Below are positions 47,294 to 56,265 of a stretch of DNA of 64,000 bases, piece after piece; position 1 is the stretch's first letter, and each line of letters begins with the position of its first letter. The notes beneath the pieces were generated by a model that had not been told where the DNA came from, did not search any database, and worked only from the letters and a program-made list of their open reading frames with translations. Location of the stretch: positions 1 to 64,000 of the forward strand of contig JBFNJI010000006.1 in assembly GCA_040793985.1 (NCBI GenBank), given 5' to 3'. Source of the DNA: Thiodiazotropha sp040793985. GTDB taxonomy: Bacteria > Pseudomonadota > Gammaproteobacteria > Chromatiales > Chromatiaceae. The translations under genes and the position numbers were made by a program.

Positions 47294-48656
47294 CTGCTTT
47301 CACCCTCAGCGGCAGCGTCAAGGTAAAGACGGCCCCTCCCGTGGCACTGTTTTCGGCCGCCAGGTCACCCCCCATATCCTGAGCCAGACCATAGCTGATG
47401 TAGAGCCCCAATCCGGTGCCCTTCCCAACCTCCTTGGTGGTATAGAAAGGATCGAAGAGTTTACCCATCTCATCCTCTGCAATGCCGGGACCATTGTCGT
47501 GAATTCGTATCCTGACATCCTTATCGTTTTTATCGCAACCGATGGAGATCAGCTTGTGCTCCTGGCCCTCCATCACATCCATGGCGTTCTGAATCAGGTT
47601 GATCAGGATCTGATGCACCTGGCCCTGACGCCCTCTGACCACACAACTCTCGGCCATTTCATAATTCACTTCCGGCTTCTCCCTGGTCGCCTTGATCACC
47701 CACTCGGCCGCAGTCATCACGACGTGTTTGAGTTCAAAGGGTTCAGGCTGCTCTTTCTGGATCCCGGAGTAACGACGCAGGTCGAGGACGATGTTGCTGA
47801 TGCGTTCCGCACCTTCCATGGTGCCGGCGATCAACGGCCCCATATCGGATTCTATCTTGTCGATACGGTACTTTTCTCGCATCTCCAGGTGTTGATCCGG
47901 ATCTAGATGCTCCCCTACATCCGCCATATAGTCGTTGATGCGTTGACCGTAACGCTTCAGCGCATGCATGTTGCCGAAGACCACGCTGATAGGATTGTTC
48001 AACTCATGTGCCACTCCGGCCACCAGACGGCCCAGGGAGGCCATCTTCTCGGAATGAACGAGTTGCTCCTGGGTCTGCTTGAGATCGATGTGGGCCTTGT
48101 TCAGCGCCTCGTAGGCGCGGCGTAGCTCTCCAACCGGACGGCCGATCAGTACCATCCCCATGAGTTTGCCCTTGATATCGTATCGGGATGAACAATTCAT
48201 CGCCAGTGGCATGGTACCGCTATCATGGGTCAGGAGATTGATCTCACAATCGACAATGGCGTCATTGCCCAGCTTTTCCGAGAATTGCTCAACCAGGGGT
48301 TGCGACTCGAGACCGAAAAGCTCGTTGAACGGGCGATTCAGTAACTCGCCCTCCTGCTTCCCGGTTAGGGACTCCAAGGCCTGGTTGACTTGAAGAATCC
48401 GGCCACGGGTATCGCAGACGATCAACACCTCAGTCATCGATTCGAGTACGCTGCGAATGAACTGTTGTGCCTCCTCAAGTTCAGCGTTCTTCTGCTCCAG
48501 CTCTACCTGGTAGTGGACCAGATCGGCATAGACCTTATCCATCTTCTTGATGACATCGATCCAGGCACTCTCCGTAGTCTCATCGAGTTGCAGGGGTTCA
48601 TCCATGCCGACCTTATCGATCAGGCTGCTCTTGAGTTGATTTTTTGTCTCAGCCAT
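47286..48656 (-). CDS. hoxJ: H2-signalling histidine kinase HoxJ (HupT)
   Basis: This 456-residue soluble kinase has an N-terminal coiled coil, a PAS domain (about 70-180; SVLESMTEVLIVCDTRGRILQVNQ), a HisKA domain with the phospho-acceptor in GVAHELNNPISVVFGN, and a C-terminal ATPase (IHDNGPGIAEDE, GKGTGLGLYISYGLAQDMGG). In Ralstonia and Rhodobacter the PAS region contacts the H2 sensor. The ATG at 48656 has AGGGAG upstream; a GTG at 48692 lies inside a palindromic repeat and lacks one. The gene sits between hoxA and hoxB. Confidence 0.93.
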   Translation of the reverse strand: MAETKNQLKSSLIDKVGMDEPLQLDETTESAWIDVIKKMDKVYADLVHYQVELEQKNAELEEAQQFIRSVLESMTEVLIVCDTRGRILQVNQALESLTGKQEGELLNRPFNELFGLESQPLVEQFSEKLGNDAIVDCEINLLTHDSGTMPLAMNCSSRYDIKGKLMGMVLIGRPVGELRRAYEALNKAHIDLKQTQEQLVHSEKMASLGRLVAGVAHELNNPISVVFGNMHALKRYGQRINDYMADVGEHLDPDQHLEMREKYRIDKIESDMGPLIAGTMEGAERISNIVLDLRRYSGIQKEQPEPFELKHVVMTAAEWVIKATREKPEVNYEMAESCVVRGRQGQVHQILINLIQNAMDVMEGQEHKLISIGCDKNDKDVRIRIHDNGPGIAEDEMGKLFDPFYTTKEVGKGTGLGLYISYGLAQDMGGDLAAENSATGGAVFTLTLPLRVKADA

Positions 48657-48675
48657 GACTGCTCCCTGTTTAGTG

Positions 48676-48900
48676 AGTCCGCAAATGATCACAAATTAAC
48701 GCCAGTGAATTCATTCAACTCGCTCCAGTCGTTCCTTATTCAACCTATTGGTTCAAGTACTGCATGCTGTTGTTCATTTTTCACAATAATCCGCGTGCTC
48801 CCGACAACCCGTTGTGTCGACCTGCACTCCCGCACGTGAATGTGGGAAGGAGAAAAACATAACAGTGTCGCATTATCCTTCATCAGCTTTCATTTGCGGA
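48676..48900. repeat. palindromic intergenic element, copy B
   Basis: AGTCCGCAAATGA (48676-48688) and its exact inverse TCATTTGCGGACT (48888-48900) bound the gap between hoxA and hoxJ. The left arm continues as degenerate 10-base units (CCGCAAATGA, TCACAAATTA, ACGCCAGTG). Inside is a hairpin CCCGCA-CGTGAA-TGTGGG (48829-48846), like the REP-type hairpin of copy D. The right arm forms part of the last codons of hoxA. Confidence 0.75.
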
Positions 48901-50370
48901 CTGAATATCGCTCTCATGCAGCTGTTCGATCTTTTCAAGGCCGTAGCGCTCCAATTTGCTGCGCAGACCTACCCGTGAAAGGCCGAGTTCCTTTGCCGCC
49001 TGGCTCTTGTTCCAGCGATTGCGAATCAGACACTCCTTGAGGATACGCGCCTCCAGGGACTCAACCCGTTCCTTGAGCGTACCCTCCAAGCCGTTCATCA
49101 CCTTGAGGTCTGCCTCGTCCTCTTCCGGCGCTGCCTGCAACACCCTTGGCGACAGCAGATCGGCGCTCAACAGTTCGTCGTCACTCATTACCAGCATATG
49201 GCGTATTTCGTTCTGCAGCTCACGTACGTTACCCGGCCAATGATAGGCCTGCATACAGGCCAGTGCCTCATCGGTAAACCCCCTTACGGCCTTGTCCAGT
49301 TGCCTCATTGAGGATTCCAGGATCGACCTCGCGATCAGCGGAATATCCATCTTCCGCTCGCGCAATGCGGGCAGTTGAATGGTGACGGTGGCGAGCCGGT
49401 AGTAGAGATCCTCGCGAAAACGCCCCTCGCGAACCTCCTGTTCCAGATCCCGATTGGTGGCGGCGATGATGCGCAGGTCCACCTGCCGCGTCTGGCTGCT
49501 GCCCAGAGGCCGTATTTCACCCTCCTGCAACACCCGCAGCAGTTTCACCTGAAAGGCAGGCGAGACCTCGCCAATCTCATCGAGGAAAACCGTACCGCCG
49601 TTGGCACGTTCGAAGATTCCCGCACGATCCTCCACGGCACCGGTGAACGCCCCCTTCTTGTATCCGAAGAGTTCACTCTCCAGTAATTCATCAGGCAGAG
49701 CACCACAATTCTCAACCACGAAGGGCTGATCCCAACGTTGACTGTTGTAGTGGAGTGCCCTTGCCGCCAGCTCCTTGCCGGTTCCCGACTCACCGGTCAG
49801 TAAAACCGACACGTCATAGGGGGAAATCCGGCGAACCTTTTCACACACCTGGTTCATGCCGCTCTCCGGGCTCCGCACAATCTGGTCGTCGCACTGATAA
49901 TCGTCACGCAGTCGTCTACGCTTCTGATCCATGGCGGACTCGAGACGGCTCGGGGACATCTTCAACTCCACCGAGAGGATCTCGTTCTTGCGCTGCAGTT
50001 CGAAGAGCTGGGCGGCGTTCTTCAACAACAGGACCAATCGGTCAGGATGCCAGGGCTTGGTGACGAACTGATAGATACCCGCTTCATTGACAGCATTGAT
50101 GATATCCTCGGAATCGGTATATCCGGAGATGATCATGCGTATCACCTCGGGCCAGTGTTCACGTACCTGCTTGAGGAACTCCACCCCGGTGATCTCCGGC
50201 ATGCGTTGGTCGCAGAGAATGATCTGTACCCAGTCGGTTTCAAGGATCTTTCGCGCCTCCGCAACATTCTCCGCAGTCCTCACATTGAATTCGTCCTCGA
50301 GGATACGCTGCAGGGTCTCCAGGCTACGCACCTCGTCATCGACGATCAACACCGTGGGCTGAGCGCTCAT
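48883..50370 (-). CDS. hoxA: NtrC-type hydrogenase regulator HoxA (HupR)
   Basis: This 495-residue sigma-54-dependent activator has a receiver domain (1-~120; VLIVDDEVRS, phospho-acceptor in LCDQRMPE), an AAA+ domain (about 165-400) with Walker A GESGTGKE and the sigma-54-contacting GAFTGA loop, and a Fis-type helix-turn-helix (SQAAKELGLSRVGLRSKL). In the hydrogenase systems of Ralstonia and Rhodobacter the non-phosphorylated form is active and the kinase inactivates it without H2. It overlaps hypX by 4 bases. Its probable target here is the sigma-54 promoter before hupD. Confidence 0.94.
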   Translation of the reverse strand: MSAQPTVLIVDDEVRSLETLQRILEDEFNVRTAENVAEARKILETDWVQIILCDQRMPEITGVEFLKQVREHWPEVIRMIISGYTDSEDIINAVNEAGIYQFVTKPWHPDRLVLLLKNAAQLFELQRKNEILSVELKMSPSRLESAMDQKRRRLRDDYQCDDQIVRSPESGMNQVCEKVRRISPYDVSVLLTGESGTGKELAARALHYNSQRWDQPFVVENCGALPDELLESELFGYKKGAFTGAVEDRAGIFERANGGTVFLDEIGEVSPAFQVKLLRVLQEGEIRPLGSSQTRQVDLRIIAATNRDLEQEVREGRFREDLYYRLATVTIQLPALRERKMDIPLIARSILESSMRQLDKAVRGFTDEALACMQAYHWPGNVRELQNEIRHMLVMSDDELLSADLLSPRVLQAAPEEDEADLKVMNGLEGTLKERVESLEARILKECLIRNRWNKSQAAKELGLSRVGLRSKLERYGLEKIEQLHESDIQSANES

Positions 50371-52070
50371 GACACCCTCCTCAACTGATTAGTCCTGCGA
50401 TGACTGGCGAGGGTCAGCGGAGTACGGGACTTCGCAACCTTGTAGACAAAGTTATATCGAGCCACATGGTAACTCGGATCGAAACCGTAGAAATTGCGTT
50501 TCATCTGCTCAAGTTCCTCCTCGCGGTAACGGGCCAATGGCTTAACTGCCTCGTCGGCCTGCCTCCGCGCATTCTTATAATGTAGACGTTTAGCAAATGC
50601 CGGGGTACGGATCATATTGCTTGCCAAACAGCCAACGTGGGAAACGAAATCCGCAGCCGGACCTTCGATCACCCTGTCGATCAAATTCAATGCCATGGCT
50701 TCGTCAACCCCCATGGGCAGGCGGCTCTCGGCAATCCTGGCCGCACGCTCCTCGCCGCTGTAGCGTGGCAGGAGGTAGGTCCAGTACTCCGATCCGAACA
50801 GATTGCCCATATCCTTGTAGTGGGGATTGAGAATCACCCCGCGCCTGGCCCATACTTCGTCGGTGGCCCTGGCCAGGAAGACACCGCCGGCCCCCGCGTT
50901 GCCCCGCAGGGCCGCCACTGTCAGGTGACTTTCGGTCTCGATGATCTCCCTTGCCAGGTCATCGATGGCGTTGATGTTGCGCCAGGACTCGTCCGCGGCG
51001 CTGGATGCCGCCTCTATCAGATTCAAGTGCATGCCGTTACACCAGTAGTCGCCCCCGCCCAGCAACAGGATAACCCGGGTATCCCGGCGCTTCGCTTCGC
51101 GGAAGGCGCTTAGCAGATCCTCGCATTGGGCGGTGCTCATGGCGCCGTTGTAGAAAGGGAAATGGAGTAGTCCCACCTCCTCCTTCTCCTGATACCAGAT
51201 CTGTCGGTAACCGGACGCCTCACCTGCCTCGATCTCAGGCAGGTCAGCGGCCTCTGTCGCCAGCAGATGGGTCGCGGGAAGCTTGAACGGATGCTCGCCC
51301 GACTTCTCCCGCAGATGCCCGATCCAGACCGCACCGTCGATCGTGGCACGGCAGATAGCCCCGCCACAGCGGGCGATCGGTTCGCCGGGAGTACCCTTCA
51401 ACACCCTTTCCGGCCAGGCATCGTAGAGATAGCACTGGCGGCCGTAGAGGCTGTCCAGCACCCCTGGCATTCCATCGGCACTGTGGATCTTGCGCAGGAT
51501 CTGGGCACTGCTCTCCTGCTTCCAGTCGATGGCCCTGTCATCCTGCCTGACCATGCGCTGCCATCTCCCGAGGGACTTGGCATCGATCTGTTTCAGGGGT
51601 TGGGGTTGATAATTCCCCGTGGAGAATCGCTGCACTGCCTGAGTCACGGCCTCCACAGCCGCTTCGGTGACCTCGTTGCGGTAGAGGCTGCCCTTGGTTG
51701 CATCCCGCATCTCGAATTCAACACTTGACCAGATATCCCCCGCATCCATCTCCCCGTTGGCCTGGAGCACGGTTACCCCCCAGCGATCCTCACCCTTGAG
51801 GATGGCCCAATCGAGGGCGGAGGGTCCCCGGTCACCGCGAATCCCGGGATGTACGACGAGGCAGAGGTGGTTGCGCCAGATCGATTCGGGTATCGCCCGT
51901 TTCAGAAAGGGAGCGATAATCAGATCGGGGCGATGGAGCTCCACTGCCTCCTCGGCCACCTTGTCGTTGATATCGAATTCCACCGAGACCTCGTGTCCCA
52001 GGGCGCGCAGCTCCACGTGGAGCCGCTGGGTGAGGCTGTTGAAGGCATGGGTAAGAAACAGGATACGCAT
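50367..52070 (-). CDS. hypX: hydrogenase maturation protein HypX (HoxX), CO-forming
   Basis: This 567-residue two-domain protein has an N-terminal formyltransferase-like domain (1-~260; MRILFLTHAFNSL, HPGIRGDRGPSALDWAI) and a C-terminal enoyl-CoA hydratase-like domain (about 285-540; ILLLGGGDYWCNGMHLN, RGNAGAGGVFLA). HypX makes the CO ligand of the hydrogenase active site from formyl-tetrahydrofolate under aerobic conditions. The ATG at 52070 matches homologue starts; an upstream ATG adds 18 unconserved residues. Its presence implies that hydrogenase is made in the presence of oxygen. Confidence 0.95.
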   Translation of the reverse strand: MRILFLTHAFNSLTQRLHVELRALGHEVSVEFDINDKVAEEAVELHRPDLIIAPFLKRAIPESIWRNHLCLVVHPGIRGDRGPSALDWAILKGEDRWGVTVLQANGEMDAGDIWSSVEFEMRDATKGSLYRNEVTEAAVEAVTQAVQRFSTGNYQPQPLKQIDAKSLGRWQRMVRQDDRAIDWKQESSAQILRKIHSADGMPGVLDSLYGRQCYLYDAWPERVLKGTPGEPIARCGGAICRATIDGAVWIGHLREKSGEHPFKLPATHLLATEAADLPEIEAGEASGYRQIWYQEKEEVGLLHFPFYNGAMSTAQCEDLLSAFREAKRRDTRVILLLGGGDYWCNGMHLNLIEAASSAADESWRNINAIDDLAREIIETESHLTVAALRGNAGAGGVFLARATDEVWARRGVILNPHYKDMGNLFGSEYWTYLLPRYSGEERAARIAESRLPMGVDEAMALNLIDRVIEGPAADFVSHVGCLASNMIRTPAFAKRLHYKNARRQADEAVKPLARYREEELEQMKRNFYGFDPSYHVARYNFVYKVAKSRTPLTLASHRRTNQLRRVS

Positions 52071-52090
52071 GTTCAGATCAAACCCTATAA

Positions 52091-52227
52091 TTCCGCAAAT
52101 AGACCCAAATGAACGCAACTGCAAAGAAGCTATGTTTACTCACTTTCATGGATCGGCTCTTAACCATGTCTCCGTACGTGCCTGGAACAAGCGATATTAT
52201 TTGTGTATTTGTTTTCACTTGCGGACT
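52091..52227. repeat. palindromic intergenic element, copy C
   Basis: The left arm has three degenerate 10-base units (CCGCAAATAG, ACCCAAATGA, ACGCAACTGC). The right arm ends CACTTGCGGACT (52216-52227), the inverse of AGTCCGCAAGTG. The interior is more decayed than in copies B and D. It fills the gap between hypE and hypX. Confidence 0.6.
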
Positions 52228-52252
52228 CTCAGGCGTTCATCAGTCGTCGGTT

Positions 52253-53302
52253 TCAACAAATTCTCGGCAACTGCTCACCGGAGAGCCAATCGACCACCCG
52301 GCTACCGCCGAATAGCGTCTCCATCTGCACGAAATGGTGCTCGTCCTCAACCACTTCACCGATGATCCGGCTGTCACGCCCCAGGGGATCGGCCTGCATC
52401 ACCGGCAGGAGCCTCTCGGCATCACCGGGAGCGCAGATACAGATCAGTTTGCCCTCGTTGGCCACATAGAGGGGATCGAGCCCCAGCAGTTCGCAGGCGG
52501 AATTGACCGCGGCTTTGATGGGAATCGCCGACTCAGTGAGGCGCATACCCACCCCCGACTGCATCGCCAGTTCGTTGAGGGTCGTGGCCAGACCACCGCG
52601 GGTGGGGTCACGCAGGCAATGGATCCCTGGGGCGGTCTCGACCATCCGTTGCACCAGACCGTGTAGCGCAGCCGAGTCTGATTCGATGCTGGTTTCGAAT
52701 TCCAGGTTCTCCCGGCTCGACATGATCGCCACCCCGTGATCACCGATCGATCCATTGACAATGATCTTGTCGCCGGGTCGGGCACGGTCACCAGAAATGC
52801 TGACACCCTCGCGCACCACGCCGATGCCAGTGGTTGTGATAAAGACCCCGTCTCCCTTACCCTTCTCCACCACCTTGGTATCACCGGTGACCACCGGCAC
52901 ACCCGCCTCGGCGGCCGCACGTCCCATACTGGCGACGACACGATCGAGATCCGCCAGGGGAAAACCCTCTTCCAGAATGAAGCCGGCCGAGAGATAGAGC
53001 GGCCGCGCGCCTGACATGGCGACATCGTTCAGGGTTCCGTGTACGGCGAGTGAACCGATGTCGCCGCCGGGGAAGAAAAGCGGTGAGATAACATGGCCGT
53101 CTACGCTCATCACCATACGTCCGGCAGAGACATCGAAGGCCGCCTGGTCATTGCCCTGTCTCAGCAGTTCGTTGTCGAAGTGTTTCAGGAACAGCTCCTC
53201 TATCAGCTGCGCCATGGCACGACCACCGCTGCCATGGGTCATATCGACGCGTGCGCCTCGGGTGTCGAGGCGTAGGGGAAAACGTTTCACCACCGCATTC
53301 AT
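52253..53302 (-). CDS. hypE: hydrogenase maturation carbamoyl dehydratase HypE
   Basis: This 349-residue PurM-like ATPase dehydrates the carbamoyl group on its C-terminal cysteine to the cyanide ligand. The protein ends PRIC, with the required last-residue cysteine. The N-terminal MTHGSGGRAMAQLI and the internal VTGDTKVVEKGKGDGVFI are family-typical. GGAG lies 8 bases before the ATG. Unlike most gene junctions in this array, both sides have gaps of ~180-230 bases filled by palindromic repeats. Confidence 0.97.
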   Translation of the reverse strand: MNAVVKRFPLRLDTRGARVDMTHGSGGRAMAQLIEELFLKHFDNELLRQGNDQAAFDVSAGRMVMSVDGHVISPLFFPGGDIGSLAVHGTLNDVAMSGARPLYLSAGFILEEGFPLADLDRVVASMGRAAAEAGVPVVTGDTKVVEKGKGDGVFITTTGIGVVREGVSISGDRARPGDKIIVNGSIGDHGVAIMSSRENLEFETSIESDSAALHGLVQRMVETAPGIHCLRDPTRGGLATTLNELAMQSGVGMRLTESAIPIKAAVNSACELLGLDPLYVANEGKLICICAPGDAERLLPVMQADPLGRDSRIIGEVVEDEHHFVQMETLFGGSRVVDWLSGEQLPRIC

Positions 53303-53334
53303 TGTTCCACTCCGGTATAGGATGAAGAAAAATC

Positions 53335-53508
53335 AGTCCGCAAATAAACGCAAACTGTTTTGGTGTTTCAGCGCAGGAGTTATCAGGTTCCCACGCTCCT
53401 CCCTGGGTACCCATGCCTCGACCTGCCAATAAGCTGTAGTTTGCAATCCCACGCGGAAGCGTGGGAACAATAAACATTCGTCTTAAACATTTGCGTTCGT
53501 TTCGGACT
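53335..53508. repeat. palindromic intergenic element, copy D, with REP-type hairpin
   Basis: The left arm AGTCCGCAAATAAACGCAAA starts at 53335; the right arm CATTTGCGTTCGTTTCGGAC ends at 53508. The interior has GTTCCCACGC (53387-53396) facing GCGTGGGAAC (53459-53468), and a tight hairpin CCCACGC-GGAA-GCGTGGG (53448-53465) of the kind common as dispersed repeats in gammaproteobacteria. It fills the gap between hypD and hypE. Confidence 0.7.
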
Positions 53509-53532
53509 CATACTTTTTCCTGCCATCTCCGA

Positions 53533-54672
53533 TCAAGCGCTTCTCTTCTCGGCCTGGCGGAAACGCCCGTAACTCCAATAGGCGGCACAGGCACCTTCCG
53601 AGGAGACCATGCAGGAACCCATGGGATTATCCGGCGTGCAGACGGCACCGAAGAGCTTGCAGTCGGTTGGGCGTTTGGCACCACGCAGAATCGCCGGACA
53701 TTCGCAGCCCTTGACATCCTTTGCCCTGGAAACCGGTATGGAAAACCGCTTCTCCGCATCCAGTGATTCATAGGTTCGCTTGATCTTGAGAGCGCTGTAG
53801 GGCACCAGACCCAACCCTCGCCACTCGAAACTCCTGCGCAATTCGAAGGTCTCCGCCACCAATTGCTGAGCCTTGAGATTACCCTCCCGGCTCACAACAC
53901 GGGTGTATTCATTCTCTACCCTGTAGCTACCTTCATTGAGCTGACGAATCAGCATCAGGGTTGACTGCATTACATCCAGGGGTTCAAAGCCGGCGATCAC
54001 CACCGGTCGCTGGAACTCCTCGGCGAAAAATTCGTAGGGCCGGCTGCCGATGATGGAACTCACGTGGGAGGGGCCGAAGAAACCGTGGATGGAGACCGAG
54101 CCCAATTCGCGTACCTCGGGCGACTCCAATATGTTCTGGATGGCGGCGGGTGTCAGCACATGGTTGCAGAAGAGGCTGAAGTTCTTAAGCCCCTCGGTCT
54201 TTGCCTGGCGCAATGCCACCGCACTGGGGGGGGTGGTGGTCTCGAAGCCGATGGCGAAAAAGACCACCTCCCGATCGGGATTCTCGCGGGCAATACGAAG
54301 TGCGTCCTGGGTCGAGTAGACCATGCGTACGTCACCCCCCGCGGCCTTGACGCGGATCAGGCTCTTGCAGCCACTGGCAGGTACGCGCAGCAGATCCCCA
54401 TAGGTGCAGAGGATGACATCATGGGCCTCCACCAGGTGGATCGCCTCGTCGATTCTACCGATGGGCAAGACGCAGACGGGGCAGCCGGGACCATGGACGA
54501 ACTTGACATTGTCAGGCATCAGGTCCTGTACCCCATAGCGAAAGATTGCGTGGGTATGGCCGCCGCAGAACTCCATTAGATGATATTCACGATTTCTCTC
54601 CGCCTCCTGACAAATGGCGTCAGCCAGCTGCGTGGCCAGTTTGTGTTGGCGGAATTCGTCGACATATTTCAT
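53533..54672 (-). CDS. hypD: hydrogenase maturation iron-sulfur scaffold HypD
   Basis: This 379-residue scaffold, together with HypC, assembles the Fe(CN)2CO unit. It has the conserved MEFCGGHTH and GPGCPVCVLP motifs, and C-terminal [4Fe-4S] cysteines in KGCECPAILRG, CKLFG and NPMGSCMVSSEGACAAY. Length is typical (370-380). It overlaps hypC by 4 bases. Confidence 0.97.
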   Translation of the reverse strand: MKYVDEFRQHKLATQLADAICQEAERNREYHLMEFCGGHTHAIFRYGVQDLMPDNVKFVHGPGCPVCVLPIGRIDEAIHLVEAHDVILCTYGDLLRVPASGCKSLIRVKAAGGDVRMVYSTQDALRIARENPDREVVFFAIGFETTTPPSAVALRQAKTEGLKNFSLFCNHVLTPAAIQNILESPEVRELGSVSIHGFFGPSHVSSIIGSRPYEFFAEEFQRPVVIAGFEPLDVMQSTLMLIRQLNEGSYRVENEYTRVVSREGNLKAQQLVAETFELRRSFEWRGLGLVPYSALKIKRTYESLDAEKRFSIPVSRAKDVKGCECPAILRGAKRPTDCKLFGAVCTPDNPMGSCMVSSEGACAAYWSYGRFRQAEKRSA

Positions 54673-54893
54673 GGTGCCACTCCCGCCTGGGCAATCAGCT
54701 GCAGTGTCTTCTCGGCCTCCTCCTCGCTCACCTTGTTGAGGGCATAGCCCACATGGATCAGCACGAAGTCATCCACGAAGACATCATCGACAAGCGCCAG
54801 GGAGACCACTTTCTTCACCTCGCCCAATAACACGGTGGCGTTCTCGCCCTGCTCATCGATAGCGATCACTTTTGCCGGTATAGCCAAGCACAT
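54669..54893 (-). CDS. hypC: hydrogenase maturation chaperone HypC
   Basis: This 74-residue OB-fold chaperone begins MCLAIPAKV with the essential Cys2, which binds the iron unit and the large-subunit precursor. The FVLIHVGYAL segment is family-typical. It overlaps hypD by 4 bases and is the paralogue of hupF (59581-59883), which probably serves the uptake enzyme. Confidence 0.97.
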   Translation of the reverse strand: MCLAIPAKVIAIDEQGENATVLLGEVKKVVSLALVDDVFVDDFVLIHVGYALNKVSEEEAEKTLQLIAQAGVAP

Positions 54894-54974
54894 GTTCGGT
54901 TACTCCTCAGTCGTTTCGTCGTCACGAGACAGAAACATCATTTGTGCGTCTGCCTAGGGTCAGCTTGCCGCACC

Positions 54975-55829
54975 CTAGGCCGGTACAGCCGGATTACCCA
55001 CCATTGCCAACTGCCGGCTGGCCTCGATCCAGCGGTACCACGCCTCCATCCCCTCACCGCTGATGGCGGAGAGCTGCAATACCTTGATCCTCGGATTGAT
55101 CCGTTGTGCGTAGTCGATGCAACGCTTCACATCGAAATCGAGATGGGGCAGCAGGTCGATCTTGTTCAACAGCATGAGATCAGCGGCATGGAACATGTCC
55201 GGATACTTGATCGGTTTGTCCTCACCCTCGGTGACAGAGAGAATTGCCACCTTGTGCGCCTCCCCCAGATCGAAAGCGGCGGGACATACCAGGTTGCCCA
55301 CGTTTTCGATAAACAGCAGACTCCCCTGCTCCGGTTGCAGCGTTTCGAGGGCATGCCCGACCATATGGCCATCCAGGTGACACCCCTTGCCGGTATTGAT
55401 CTGCAGCGCCTTGGCCCCGGTGGCGCGAATCCTCTCCGCGTCGTTCGATGTCTGCTGATCACCCTCGATGACACTGATGGCATAGTTCGACTTGAGATCG
55501 TCAATGGTTCGGGTCAGCAAGGTCGTCTTGCCCGAACCCGGACTGGATACCAGGTTGAGACTCAGTATCCCCTGTTGCTCGAAGTTACGCCGGTTGTCAG
55601 CGGCATACCGGTTATTCTTGCTGAGAATATCCGCCTCGATCTGCACCATCCTCGACTGGGACAGACCGGGCGCATGGGCATGGGCCGGACCCTGACTGTA
55701 GTCATGGGTATGCCCCTGCCCGTCATGCCCATGTTCGTGATGATGGTGGTGATGGTGATCCTGATCATGTTGATGATCATGACCCTCGATCTTCGTCTCG
55801 CCCTCACCGCAACCGCAAACCGTACACAT
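54975..55829 (-). CDS. hypB: hydrogenase nickel-incorporation GTPase HypB
   Basis: This 284-residue GTPase inserts nickel together with HypA. The N-terminus has the high-affinity nickel motif CTVCGCGE, then a ~40-residue stretch with long His runs (HHHHHHHEHGH) for nickel storage. The GTPase domain has the P-loop SSPGSGKTTLL and the specificity motif NKIDL. It lies 81 bases before hypC; in many clusters hypF sits here but none is present. Confidence 0.97.
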   Translation of the reverse strand: MCTVCGCGEGETKIEGHDHQHDQDHHHHHHHEHGHDGQGHTHDYSQGPAHAHAPGLSQSRMVQIEADILSKNNRYAADNRRNFEQQGILSLNLVSSPGSGKTTLLTRTIDDLKSNYAISVIEGDQQTSNDAERIRATGAKALQINTGKGCHLDGHMVGHALETLQPEQGSLLFIENVGNLVCPAAFDLGEAHKVAILSVTEGEDKPIKYPDMFHAADLMLLNKIDLLPHLDFDVKRCIDYAQRINPRIKVLQLSAISGEGMEAWYRWIEASRQLAMVGNPAVPA

Positions 55830-55923
55830 AACAACACCTCGAATGAGTATTTTGAATCAGAGAGTAGCCCTATCCATCACAGTGCGAGCAAAACCCCTCA
55901 ATTCATAATTCGTGATTAAAAAA

Positions 55924-56265
55924 CTATTCAACTTCCAGCTCCTTGACCCGCATCTCGTCACCGCCGGTCACCTGCAGCTGATAGCTGCCGCACGCTGGAC
56001 AGGCCTGATAACGTGCCGATACCTGAACCGGCTTACTGCACTGCATACACCAGGCCTCGCCGGGGAGATGGATGATCTCAAGTTGCGCACCATCGGCAAG
56101 ACTCTCCTTCATTACCGCATCGAAGCTGAAAAGCATCGCCTCCGCTTCCACCCCCGAGAGTGCGCCGATCTCCAGCCAGACACGCTTGACCCGGCTGAAC
56201 CCCTGAGTGACGGCGTGCTCTTCGAGCAGCTGAAGCACACCCTCGCACAGTGACATCTCATGCAT
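55924..56265 (-). CDS. hypA: hydrogenase nickel-incorporation protein HypA
   Basis: This 113-residue metallochaperone has the nickel-binding N-terminus MHEMSL (His2) and a zinc-ribbon of two CxxC pairs (CMQC and CPAC). It delivers nickel to the large subunit with HypB. It overlaps hupK by one base. Confidence 0.97.
   Translation of the reverse strand: MHEMSLCEGVLQLLEEHAVTQGFSRVKRVWLEIGALSGVEAEAMLFSFDAVMKESLADGAQLEIIHLPGEAWCMQCSKPVQVSARYQACPACGSYQLQVTGGDEMRVKELEVE

Noticed and set aside
48656..48692. Upstream GTG start for hoxJ
   Set aside because: It lies within the arm of the palindromic element and has no ribosome-binding site, while the ATG at 48656 has AGGGAG at proper spacing.
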